Below, piece by piece: positions 52,072-59,427 of a stretch of 64,000 bases of DNA (position 1 is its first letter; the number at the start of each line of letters is the position of its first letter). Source of the stretch: Clostridia bacterium (lineage in GTDB: Bacteria; Bacillota; Clostridia; Peptostreptococcales; Anaerovoracaceae); NCBI GenBank assembly GCA_902363595.1, contig CABJAP010000019.1:1-64000 (forward strand). The letters run 5' to 3'. Position numbers and translations under genes: made by a program. The notes below the pieces were generated by a model. The model did no database searches, was not told where the DNA came from, and worked only from the letters and a program-made list of their open reading frames with translations.

Positions 52072-53346
52072 TTCAAAGTCTTCGTCCGCTTTCAGAATCG
52101 CATTCAGCAGTACGGTAGCGCCGCTGGTGCAGTGTTCTGGTTTTGCGTATTCCGGTTCGCAATGGGACAGTCCGTCTTTTGTCTGGATGAAAATCATCGT
52201 TGTCGGCAGCATATATGCTACGAACTGTGCATCATGGCCTGCGCCGGAATGGATCATCTGATGGGAAATGTCTGCATCTTCAGCTGCAGATTTTACATAG
52301 CCGACCAATTTTTCGTTCCAATAAACGGTGTCGCGCTTCCAATTTTCTCTGATTTCGCAGTCACAGCCAGCCCATTTCATAGTGGCGATCTTCTTCACGA
52401 TCTCCATAACCTGCTCGCGGACCTTTGGATCTTCGTGGCGGACATCCAGTGAGAATTCCACTTCGTCCGGGATTACAGTATGTACGCATGGATGGCAGTA
52501 GATTTCGCCTGTGGTGTAAACCAGTTCTGGTCTGCCCAGCTTGTCGATCTCATCATGAAGATAGCACAGGGCCTGGGAAGCCGCATAGAGAGCATCATGT
52601 CTCTTGCTCATGGGGAAAGTTCCCGCATGAGCCGCAAATCCGGTGAACTTCAGGGAGTAGTTGAACATGCCCAGTACACAGTCAACAACGCCGATATCAT
52701 TTCCCGCTTCTTCCAGGATCGGTCCCTGTTCAATATGCGCTTCGAAGTTGCACAGATATTTGTCAGGGCTGAGACGATATTTGGCATCGCCTTTATAGCC
52801 GGATGCATCCAGAGCTTCGCCGAAGGTTTTGGCGCTGCCTTCATGCTCTTCCATTGCCTTGGATTTCATCATGTTTTCATATTTAAAGTTCTTTGCAATT
52901 TCAGGAGGCAGGTAGTCGTTGCATACAATACCGGAAACCATCATCGCCGGCGGATACAGAGAACCTTCTTCGTTAGTCCAGATCATTGCCGTAAGCGGAT
53001 GTTTGTGGGGAATGTTGTTTTCGGCAACGGTTTCCAAAACTTCCATTGCACTCATTACACCCAGGATACCATCGTAGTTGCCGCCGTTTTTAACGGAATC
53101 CACATGGGAACCAGTTACAATTCTCTTGGCGCCCGGATCGGTTCCCGGCAGAGTCGCATAAATGTTGGCCACATCATCAATTTCGATTTCCGCGCCGATG
53201 GCCTTCATTCTTTTGATGAACTCTTCTCTTGCCAGTTTCGCTTCCGGTGACAGCGAATATCTAGTAATTCCACCGTGTCCGGCATCACCATATTTACTGA
53301 ATGTCTTGATTTTATCAGTCATTCTGTCCAAACTACAAGTATACAT
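52069..53346 (-). CDS. M20 family amidohydrolase/carbamoylase B (ureidopropionase-like)
   Basis: This 425-aa zinc hydrolase of the hydantoinase/carbamoylase group has VTGSHVDSVKNGGNYDG (about residue 78), WTNEEGSLYPPAM, AHIEQGPILEEAGNDIG, AAHAGTFPMSKRHDAL, SGAGHDAQ and DGLSHCEPE. Its place upstream of preT-preA suggests hydrolysis of N-carbamoyl-beta-alanine, the step after dihydropyrimidinase in reductive uracil breakdown; this is inference. AAGGAGG nine bases ahead fixes ATG 53346. It is controlled by a sigma-A promoter with a palindromic LacI-type operator at the transcription start. Confidence 0.83.
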   Translation of the reverse strand: MYTCSLDRMTDKIKTFSKYGDAGHGGITRYSLSPEAKLAREEFIKRMKAIGAEIEIDDVANIYATLPGTDPGAKRIVTGSHVDSVKNGGNYDGILGVMSAMEVLETVAENNIPHKHPLTAMIWTNEEGSLYPPAMMVSGIVCNDYLPPEIAKNFKYENMMKSKAMEEHEGSAKTFGEALDASGYKGDAKYRLSPDKYLCNFEAHIEQGPILEEAGNDIGVVDCVLGMFNYSLKFTGFAAHAGTFPMSKRHDALYAASQALCYLHDEIDKLGRPELVYTTGEIYCHPCVHTVIPDEVEFSLDVRHEDPKVREQVMEIVKKIATMKWAGCDCEIRENWKRDTVYWNEKLVGYVKSAAEDADISHQMIHSGAGHDAQFVAYMLPTTMIFIQTKDGLSHCEPEYAKPEHCTSGATVLLNAILKADEDFE

Positions 53347-53412
53347 AATCTTCGTCCTCCTTTTTATATTTAAAAAAATTAGTTACCATACCTTCACAAT
53401 GCAACAAGTTTC

Positions 53413-53426
53413 TGTAACCGGTTACA
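53413..53426. promoter_or_regulatory. LacI-family operator at carbamoylase B
   Basis: TGTAACCGGTTACA is a perfect 14-bp palindrome with the central CG typical of LacI-family operators. It lies at the predicted transcription start of the 53431 promoter. A 12/14 match, TGTGACTAGTTACA, lies at 56026-56039 upstream of the LacI gene. Confidence 0.75.
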
Positions 53427-53430
53427 TTTA

Positions 53431-53460
53431 ATAATATACCATATTTTCAGAAAATTGCAA
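53431..53460 (-). promoter_or_regulatory. carbamoylase B promoter (sigma-A)
   Basis: Minus-strand TTGCAA (53455-53460) and either TATATT (53433-53438, 16-base spacer) or TATTAT (53431-53436, 18-base spacer), directly followed by the LacI-type operator. Confidence 0.6.
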
Positions 53461-53467
53461 GAGTTTT

Positions 53468-54577
53468 TTACCAATCCAATTTTAATTTTTTTGCCGGACA
53501 GATACAGGTACACAAACCGCAGCCGGTGCAAAGCTCCTGATCTACACAAATTTGATCGTCTTTTTTGGAAATCGCGTGATACATGCACGCATGGATACAG
53601 ATGCCGCAATCAGCCGTACACGGCACGCTGATAGCAGTGCTGGTCGCCGGCTCGATTTTGATCTCATCAAATGATTTGAGATTTCGCAGCGCTTTTCCTT
53701 TTATTCTGGAAATGTTGCCGATCTTCTTTTCCTCCAACCACTGATTGAGACCGGTTATGATTTTGGTCAGGGCCTCGGGGCCGTTGATCATCACGGCTGT
53801 TCCCACCTGCACGGCGGATGCTCCCAACATGATGTATTCCAAAGCATTGCGGTAATCCGTAATGCCGCCGATACCGCAGATAGGAATATCTACCGTCTGG
53901 GCGATGGTGGCTACGGAAGCCAGCCCCAGAGGGCGAATCGGCCCTCCCGAATATCCGCCATATGTAGCCAGAGATGGTTTTCCCGTTTCAATATCCACGC
54001 TGAGAATGCAGCGAATGGTATTGATGGCGCTGACGCCGCTGGCACCTGCGTTTTTAGCGGCTTTGGCTACCGCGGAGATATTGGTTGTATTCTGGGAAAG
54101 CTTGACGATTACCGGCAATTTTACGTTGGATACAACCTCCTTGGTCATTTCAAAAACGGTTTCCGGATGGGAAGCCATGACTTCCAAAGATTCCCACATA
54201 GGATTGGATACGCTGATTTCAATGGCATCGGCTCCGAACTTTTCCATTTTTGTAGCCAAATAGGCCAGTTCCGACGGCGTATGGGCGGAAATGCTGGCGA
54301 TCACCACGCCGCCGCCGCTCTTTGCGATCTCCATTTCCCGTTCCCAGCCTTCAATTTGTATATCGCTGTAAAGTCTTATATTTTGAGCTCCCATGCCATC
54401 GTAAGCAATCCGTGGTCGTACATCCAGCAGGGTATCGCTGACTACGCTCTCTGTCACCACAGCCCCCGCTCCTGCTTTGATCAGGCGGCGAATGCTTTCA
54501 CCATCCCTGCTCCAGGGACCCGCCGCTGCCATAATCGGATTTTCCATTCTCAGACCTAAAAATTCTGTCTTCATCAT
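53468..54577 (-). CDS. dihydroorotate dehydrogenase-like flavoprotein with two [4Fe-4S] clusters
   Basis: This 369-aa protein has an FMN barrel like PreA or dihydroorotate dehydrogenase (MENPIMAAAGP, SVSNPMWES, PVIVKLSQNTTN, CGIGGITDYRNALEYIMLGA) and a C-terminal ferredoxin-like tail with CTADCGICIHAC and CTGCGLCTCICPA. The catalytic loop where PreA has NFSCP reads SVSNP, so a Cys base is missing and the reaction may not be dihydroorotate or dihydropyrimidine oxidation. It starts with TAATG overlap at the end of the LacI gene, so the two are coupled, and it faces the LacI-controlled carbamoylase gene. Confidence 0.8.
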   Translation of the reverse strand: MMKTEFLGLRMENPIMAAAGPWSRDGESIRRLIKAGAGAVVTESVVSDTLLDVRPRIAYDGMGAQNIRLYSDIQIEGWEREMEIAKSGGGVVIASISAHTPSELAYLATKMEKFGADAIEISVSNPMWESLEVMASHPETVFEMTKEVVSNVKLPVIVKLSQNTTNISAVAKAAKNAGASGVSAINTIRCILSVDIETGKPSLATYGGYSGGPIRPLGLASVATIAQTVDIPICGIGGITDYRNALEYIMLGASAVQVGTAVMINGPEALTKIITGLNQWLEEKKIGNISRIKGKALRNLKSFDEIKIEPATSTAISVPCTADCGICIHACMYHAISKKDDQICVDQELCTGCGLCTCICPAKKLKLDW

Positions 54578-55602
54578 TAAAACATTTCTCCAATTCTTTC
54601 TTTATGGCCGCTGGACTTTCGAATCTTCAGCTTAGACTGAAGCAGGATCGTCTTCGGCTCCGTCTCTGGTTCCTCTTCGCCTTCTATAATATCAAATAGC
54701 AGACGCGCACCGTATACTCCCATTTTATGCAGCGGTACTTCTACGGTAGTCAGCTTTGGTTCTACCAGATTTGACATTCTAACATTGTCAAAACCCATTA
54801 CTGCCATATCATCGGGAATCTTGAGGCCTTTATCTTTAATAGCATCCATGGCACCAAAGGCGATATAGTCGCTGCTGGCAAAAATCGCTCTCGGGGGATC
54901 GGCAAGTTCTGCCAGTTTTTTCGCCCCAAGGTAACCGCCTTCGATGGTGTTTTCTACCTCCCGCAGATAGTCCCGGACAAAGGGCAGTTCCGCTTCCTTG
55001 AGCGCTTGCTTATATCCGGCCATTTTATACTCATTCTCGATCTGAGGTTCGGTCCCATAAAGCATAGCTATTTTTTCATGACCGCTTTCCAGCAGATGGT
55101 TCACTGCTTTTTTTGCTGACTGTTTGCAGTCGATGCTTACCACGTGCAGCCCCAGACTATTTTTATGCTCTCCGATGAGCACCACCGGAATTTTTTGTTC
55201 CTGCACCAGCTGAAAGTCTTTTTTTTCCAAAGAAGAACAAATAAAGATGATGCCGTCTACCCTTCTTTTTATCAGCTGATCCAGATATCGTTTTTCTTTG
55301 GCTGCATCGTGCTCCACGTTGCACATTAAGGCGATATATTCCTTTTGATGCGCCACATCCTCTACACCTTTAGCGATCTCCATATGTACGGAATTCAATA
55401 TATGGGGTATCATAAGGCCGATGGTCCCAGTCTTATTAAAATTCAGGCCCCGTGCGAACCAGTTGGGTGTATATTCTGTCTCCGCAATGATCTTTTCGAT
55501 TTTTTCTCTGGTCTTCGGCGCCACGTTTTCCGGGTGATTCAGTACCCGGGAAACCGTCGCCACAGAAACACCAGCCTGTTTTGCAATATGTCTGATATTC
55601 AT
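54577..55602 (-). CDS. LacI family transcriptional regulator
   Basis: This 341-aa repressor has the N-terminal LacI helix-turn-helix (IRHIAKQAGVSVATVSRVLN) and hinge, and a periplasmic-binding-protein-like ligand domain (IPVVLIGEHKN, YKQALKEAELPF, MGFDNVRMSNLVEPKLTTV). GAGGG four bases ahead sets ATG 55602, inside the longer frame. It is co-translated with the dihydroorotate dehydrogenase-like gene. Two matching palindromes, at the carbamoylase B start site and upstream of its own gene, point to a small regulon for pyrimidine or hydantoin breakdown with autoregulation. The effector is unknown. Confidence 0.9.
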   Translation of the reverse strand: MNIRHIAKQAGVSVATVSRVLNHPENVAPKTREKIEKIIAETEYTPNWFARGLNFNKTGTIGLMIPHILNSVHMEIAKGVEDVAHQKEYIALMCNVEHDAAKEKRYLDQLIKRRVDGIIFICSSLEKKDFQLVQEQKIPVVLIGEHKNSLGLHVVSIDCKQSAKKAVNHLLESGHEKIAMLYGTEPQIENEYKMAGYKQALKEAELPFVRDYLREVENTIEGGYLGAKKLAELADPPRAIFASSDYIAFGAMDAIKDKGLKIPDDMAVMGFDNVRMSNLVEPKLTTVEVPLHKMGVYGARLLFDIIEGEEEPETEPKTILLQSKLKIRKSSGHKERIGEMF

Positions 55603-55789
55603 AGCGCCCTCTTCAATCATTAATATTTTGTCCAATTCAATCATACGCTGCGCGGCCTGACCGGGCCGGCACCGTACATGTCAGTCCTCACCTTTTCAGA
55701 AGGCTTATCTGGTGCTCATTTTCAGTTTTCCGTTTTTTTGGTTCCTATATAATTCGGCACCGCCCTTGAAGCTCTCATCTCCTTATGAC

Positions 55790-55815
55790 AAAAAGGCCTG
55801 GACACCGCCAAGCCT
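55790..55815 (-). terminator. intrinsic terminator in the LacI leader
   Basis: AGGC-x-TGG and CCA-x-GCCT arms around a six-base loop are followed on the minus strand by a run of T. Confidence 0.6.
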
Positions 55816-55967
55816 CTACATTTCGAATCTCTGCCTGTCAGAATCCCAGTAAAAAGATCCCGCTCTTGCAGAATGAAAGCAGTTTCGGTCTCATCTCGGC
55901 GGCTATCATCCGAATATTCTTCTCTAAAATGCTCACCCACATATATTTTCAGAATATTACTACTATA

Positions 55968-55996
55968 ATTATCGCACTTTATGAAACCGTTTTCAA
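55968..55996 (-). promoter_or_regulatory. LacI gene promoter (sigma-A)
   Basis: Minus-strand TTGAAA (55991-55996) and GATAAT (55968-55973) with a 17-base spacer, the best promoter upstream of the LacI gene, giving a 360-base leader. Confidence 0.55.
55982..55995. promoter_or_regulatory. cre-like palindrome in the LacI gene promoter
   Basis: TGAAACCGTTTTCA fits the pattern TGNAANCGNTNNCA of CcpA catabolite-repression sites and overlaps the -35 box and spacer of the promoter. Confidence 0.45.
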
Positions 55997-56025
55997 CATT
56001 AAACTTTGTTTTTTTTAAGTTTTTT

Positions 56026-56039
56026 TGTGACTAGTTACA
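56026..56039. promoter_or_regulatory. second LacI-type operator
   Basis: TGTGACTAGTTACA matches 12 of 14 bases of the carbamoylase B operator and lies 30 bases upstream of the -35 box of the LacI gene promoter, overlapping the trxB stop. Confidence 0.55.
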
Positions 56040-56922
56040 TCTTTAATAGCTCGTCTGCCGCTCCCAACGCTGCCACAGCTCCGTCAGCAGCAGCAGTCAC
56101 AATCTGCCGTACCCCTTTGGTTCTCAAATCCCCTGCTATAAAAACACCCGGCACATTAGTACGACAATCTTCTCCAGCAATTACATAGCCTTCCTGAGTC
56201 AATTCCACCTGTCCTTCCAAAAAACTGCTGTCAGCTTCATATCCAATGGCAACAAAAACCGCACTGGTCCGTAGGATCTCCCCATTATCCAGCACCGCTT
56301 CTTCAACAACCGTTTCGCCTTGAATCTCAGCTACATTGACACCATACATCACCGATATATTGTCTTTTTTCTCCACTCCGGATTTGAGCGTTTCTTCTCC
56401 ATTTAAACTGTCCTTGCGGCAGACAATGGTAATATGATTGCAGTAGGCTGCCATATACAGGGCATCTTCCATAGCCGTATTACCTCCGCCCACCACGACC
56501 ACATCCTTATCGGCGAAAAAGCGTCCGTCGCAGATGGCGCAGTAGGAAACGCCTTTTCCAGCCAGCTCATCTTCACCTGGGCAGCCCAGCTTTCTCCTCT
56601 TGAGTCCGGCCGCGATAATCAGTTTTTGTGCCTGATATTGATTGGCTCCCGTCTCTATGATTTTATGCTCCGCATCGATTTTTTTAACTTCTTCCAGTTT
56701 GATTACGCCGCCCAAAGAGGTCAGCTGCTCATACATTTTTTCCGCAAAATCCGGCCCTGTTACCGATGGTACGGCGGGATAATTTTCAATCTCCGCCGAA
56801 AGAATGGTCTGTCCGCCAAAGGAAGCTTTATCGAATATCAAAGTTTTCAATCCCGAGCGAATCGCATAAATGCCTGCGGAAAGCCCGGCTGGTCCCGCAC
56901 CTATAATAATCACATCATACAT
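56035..56922 (-). CDS. trxB: thioredoxin reductase
   Basis: This 295-aa flavoprotein disulfide reductase has the FAD motif VIIIGAGPAGLSAGIY, the redox-active disulfide CAIC (about residue 130), the NADPH motif VVVVGGGNTAMEDALYM and the final GVFIAGDLRTKGVRQIVTAAADGA. It reduces thioredoxin, glutaredoxin-like or other disulfide partners in the cytosol. GAGGAGG eight bases ahead fixes ATG 56922. No thioredoxin gene is adjacent. It lies between the LacI region and a divergent MarR-MATE unit. Confidence 0.92.
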   Translation of the reverse strand: MYDVIIIGAGPAGLSAGIYAIRSGLKTLIFDKASFGGQTILSAEIENYPAVPSVTGPDFAEKMYEQLTSLGGVIKLEEVKKIDAEHKIIETGANQYQAQKLIIAAGLKRRKLGCPGEDELAGKGVSYCAICDGRFFADKDVVVVGGGNTAMEDALYMAAYCNHITIVCRKDSLNGEETLKSGVEKKDNISVMYGVNVAEIQGETVVEEAVLDNGEILRTSAVFVAIGYEADSSFLEGQVELTQEGYVIAGEDCRTNVPGVFIAGDLRTKGVRQIVTAAADGAVAALGAADELLKM

Positions 56923-56996
56923 TGTTTTTTCCTCCTCATTCATCCCTTGTGTTTTTTATTATACCCATTACCAAAAACTTTTAACGTTTTTCTGCC

Positions 56997-57025
56997 TTGA
57001 CATTCTAATCGCCTTCTGTTAATAT
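56997..57025 (+). promoter_or_regulatory. marR-MATE promoter (sigma-A)
   Basis: Plus-strand TTGACA (56997-57002) and TAATAT (57020-57025) with an exact 17-base spacer. Confidence 0.8.
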
Positions 57026-57042
57026 TGTTAGAGTTCTAACAA
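57025..57042. promoter_or_regulatory. MarR operator
   Basis: TTGTTAG and CTAACAA flank four bases, a perfect 18-bp palindrome at the transcription start of the marR promoter. A partial copy (GTTAGATATCGAACTA on the minus strand) lies ahead of the MATE gene near 57515-57530. Confidence 0.65.
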
Positions 57043-57056
57043 AGGGAACAAATTTT

Positions 57057-57476
57057 ATGAAAAATATAGGCAAAATGATTCATGTCATTGATGTGAAATT
57101 AAAGAGAAAAATCGACCGTCTTGCAGACGAATACAATCTGACGTTAATCCAGTTCATCGCTATGGAGCATATTTTTATAGCCTCCAAAAAGGGAGATGTA
57201 TTCCAGCGTGATCTGGAAGCGGCATTGGATGTGCGGCGCTCAACTATTTCCAATGTGTTGGGAATTCTGGAGAACAAAGGATACATTCGCCGGGAAAGCG
57301 TTGCCTGCGATGCACGGCTGAAAAAATTGGTTCTAACTTCGGCCGGCGAGTCTACCTTCATTGAGTTTGAACAAAGGCTGGCTCAGGATGAAGCACAGGA
57401 TTTTCAGGTATTTACAGATGACGAGATGGAAACACTGCTGCGTCTTTTAAAACGCTTGTCCGAAACGATTAAATGA
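57057..57476 (+). CDS. MarR family transcriptional regulator
   Basis: This 139-aa winged-helix repressor has a MarR recognition region (FQRDLEAALDVRRSTISNVLGILENKGYIRRESVACDARLKK split over helices and wing) and a helical dimerisation C-terminus. It likely represses its own operon, including the MATE exporter 80 bases downstream, through the palindrome at 57025-57042. AAGGGAA is placed eight bases before the ATG. The ligand is unknown. Confidence 0.87.
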   Translation: MKNIGKMIHVIDVKLKRKIDRLADEYNLTLIQFIAMEHIFIASKKGDVFQRDLEAALDVRRSTISNVLGILENKGYIRRESVACDARLKKLVLTSAGESTFIEFEQRLAQDEAQDFQVFTDDEMETLLRLLKRLSETIK

Positions 57477-57556
57477 ATGTACTTGCAGATACATTCATTT
57501 TCTTTTCATTGATATAGTTCGATATCTAACTTATTTATAAAGGGGGAATTTTTAAA

Positions 57557-58927
57557 ATGTCTGATGCAACACTTCAAAAAACCGAAAATAAAATGGGGAT
57601 TATGCCCGTTAACAAATTACTGATTACTATGGCTCTGCCGATGATTATTTCCATGTTGGTGCAAGCCCTGTATAATGTAGTGGATAGTATCTTCGTAGCC
57701 ATGATCAACGAGAACGCTTTGACCGCCGTGTCCCTGGCCTTTCCCATCCAGAATCTGCTCATCGCTGTGGGCAGCGGGGTAGGCGTGGGCATCAATGCAC
57801 TACTTTCCAGAGCTCTGGGGCAGAGGGATCAGCCGAGAGTCAATAAAGTAGCCATGCAGGGGCTTTTACTCATCGCTATCTGTTATTTGGTGTTTCTGCT
57901 CTTTTCCTTTACCGGGGTCAACATCTTCATGAGGGCCCAGACAGATATTGCCCAGATCCTCGATTACGGAAACATCTACCTGCAGATCTGCTGCGCCATG
58001 TCCTTCGGGCTCTTCTTTCAGTTCACCTTTGAGCGTCTCCTTCAATCCACCGGACGTACCTTTTATACCATGATCACACAGGGTATCGGTGCTGTTATCA
58101 ATATCATCCTTGATCCGATCCTGATCTTCGGTCTTTTGGGAATGCCGAAAATGGGAGTGGCCGGGGCTGCTCTAGCTACGGTTTTAGGGCAGATCGCAGC
58201 TGCCTGCCTTGCTTTGTTTTTTAATTATAAGAAAAACCATGATGTTACGCTGAGCTTCAGCTGTCTTCGCCCGGACCGGCACATTCTCTTCAGTATCTTG
58301 TACATTGGAATTCCGTCTATTTTGATGATGGCTATAAGTTCGGTCATGACCTTCGGCCTCAACAAAATCCTGATTGCGTTCAGTTCCACAGCTGTGGCGG
58401 TTTTCGGGGTCTACTTTAAACTTCAAAGCTTTGTCTTCATGCCCATTTTCGGCCTCAACAACGGCATGGTACCCATCGTCGCTTATAATTACGGCGCCGG
58501 TAAAGAAGACCGTATTCATCGCACCATTCGCTACGCGGCCTGTTATGCCATCGGCATCATGTGCCTGGGGGTAATCCTCTTTCAGGCTATACCCGGCCCG
58601 CTGCTCCATTTGTTCAGCGCGTCTGAGCATATGATGTCCATGGGCATTCCGGCCCTGCGGATCATTTCCATCCATTTTGTATTCGCCGGATTTTCCATCA
58701 TCGCCAGTTCCGTATGCCAGGCACTGGGGATGAGCGTATACAGTTTGATCGTATCCCTGATCCGCCAGCTGATCGTGCTGCTGCCGGCCGCTTATTTGCT
58801 CTCCCTGTCGGGAAATATCAATGCGGTATGGTGGGCCTTCCCCATCGCCGAACTGGTATCCGTCTTATTGTGCGCACTCTTCCTGAAGAAAACATTGGCA
58901 AAGGTCAAGCGCTCTCTCCATGGATAG
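57557..58927 (+). CDS. MATE family efflux transporter
   Basis: This 456-aa membrane protein has 12 hydrophobic helices in two MATE bundles (NKLLITMALPMIISMLVQAL at the start; GLNNGMVPIVAYNYGAG at the beginning of the second half). MATE proteins export cationic drugs or metabolites with Na+ or H+. GGGGGAA eight bases ahead fixes the ATG. It forms a MarR-controlled unit with the preceding gene and ends at a strong bidirectional terminator. Confidence 0.9.
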   Translation: MSDATLQKTENKMGIMPVNKLLITMALPMIISMLVQALYNVVDSIFVAMINENALTAVSLAFPIQNLLIAVGSGVGVGINALLSRALGQRDQPRVNKVAMQGLLLIAICYLVFLLFSFTGVNIFMRAQTDIAQILDYGNIYLQICCAMSFGLFFQFTFERLLQSTGRTFYTMITQGIGAVINIILDPILIFGLLGMPKMGVAGAALATVLGQIAAACLALFFNYKKNHDVTLSFSCLRPDRHILFSILYIGIPSILMMAISSVMTFGLNKILIAFSSTAVAVFGVYFKLQSFVFMPIFGLNNGMVPIVAYNYGAGKEDRIHRTIRYAACYAIGIMCLGVILFQAIPGPLLHLFSASEHMMSMGIPALRIISIHFVFAGFSIIASSVCQALGMSVYSLIVSLIRQLIVLLPAAYLLSLSGNINAVWWAFPIAELVSVLLCALFLKKTLAKVKRSLHG

Positions 58928-58937
58928 CTCCAAAATA

Positions 58938-58985
58938 AAAACAGCGGATATGCCGTTCTCCGGCATGCCCGCTGTTTTCTTTTTT
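58938..58985. terminator. bidirectional terminator
   Basis: AAAACAGCGG and CCGCTGTTTT arms enclose an inner TGCCG/CGGCA stem, with T-runs on both strands. It ends both the MATE gene and the convergent PepSY lipoprotein gene. Confidence 0.85.
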
Positions 58986-59349
58986 ACTGATTTACTGCTT
59001 CGTCTTCCCAACTGAGGATTTCGCCGGAAACCGCATCGATTTCAAAATCGTATTCCCGGTTGTTATAGACGATTTCACCCTCGTATTCCTGACGGCCATC
59101 GTCTTTGTCCAGCTTGAATTTGGTAATATGGGATTCCTTGGCGCCCTCTACTTTCTTAAGGGCAATTTCCTTGGCCTTCTGTTCACCGATCAGATTCTGC
59201 TGGCTTTCAGAAGTCGCCGCTTGTGTAGTCTGTTCGCTGGAAGGCGGCTGGGTCTGCTGGGCAGCTTTATCGTCGTCTCCGGAAGAGCATCCGGCAATCA
59301 TCAATACTGCTACAACCGCAGCTAACAGCAATGTAACTTTTTTTCTCAT
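58984..59349 (-). CDS. PepSY-domain lipoprotein
   Basis: This 121-aa secreted protein has a lipoprotein signal (MRKKVTLLLAAVVAVLMIAGC with the lipobox Cys at about residue 21), a low-complexity Gln/Thr/Ser linker, and one PepSY domain (IALKKVEGAKESHITKF to DFEIDAVSGEILSWE). It is anchored at the outer face of the membrane and may inhibit proteases or act in envelope sensing. GAGGAG eight bases ahead sets ATG 59349. A perfect palindrome upstream suggests specific regulation. Confidence 0.83.
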   Translation of the reverse strand: MRKKVTLLLAAVVAVLMIAGCSSGDDDKAAQQTQPPSSEQTTQAATSESQQNLIGEQKAKEIALKKVEGAKESHITKFKLDKDDGRQEYEGEIVYNNREYDFEIDAVSGEILSWEDEAVNQ

Positions 59350-59377
59350 AATTCCATCTCCTCTCTTGCTTCTATTG

Positions 59378-59394
59378 TGTACCATTATGGTACA
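59378..59394. promoter_or_regulatory. palindrome ahead of the PepSY lipoprotein gene
   Basis: TGTACCAT and ATGGTACA flank one base, a perfect 17-bp palindrome 29 bases before the start, probably an operator in the promoter. Confidence 0.45.
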
Positions 59395-59427
59395 TTCTAT
59401 AAATGAAAGGAGCATTAAAATTTTCTT

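Larger units (their letters stand above)
55603..56034 (-). promoter_or_regulatory. long leader of the LacI gene
   Basis: This 430-base gene-free interval has a sigma-A promoter at 55968-55996, two operator-like palindromes, and an intrinsic terminator at 55790-55815. The promoter and terminator define a transcript of about 170 bases that ends about 190 bases before the LacI start. It does not match a riboswitch that I recognise. A 72-codon open frame inside (55722-55940) has no good start or family resemblance. Confidence 0.5.

Noticed and set aside
55722..55940. 72-codon minus-strand frame in the LacI leader
   Set aside because: It starts at a GTG without a ribosome binding site and is crossed by the intrinsic terminator. 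Leader RNA is the better explanation.
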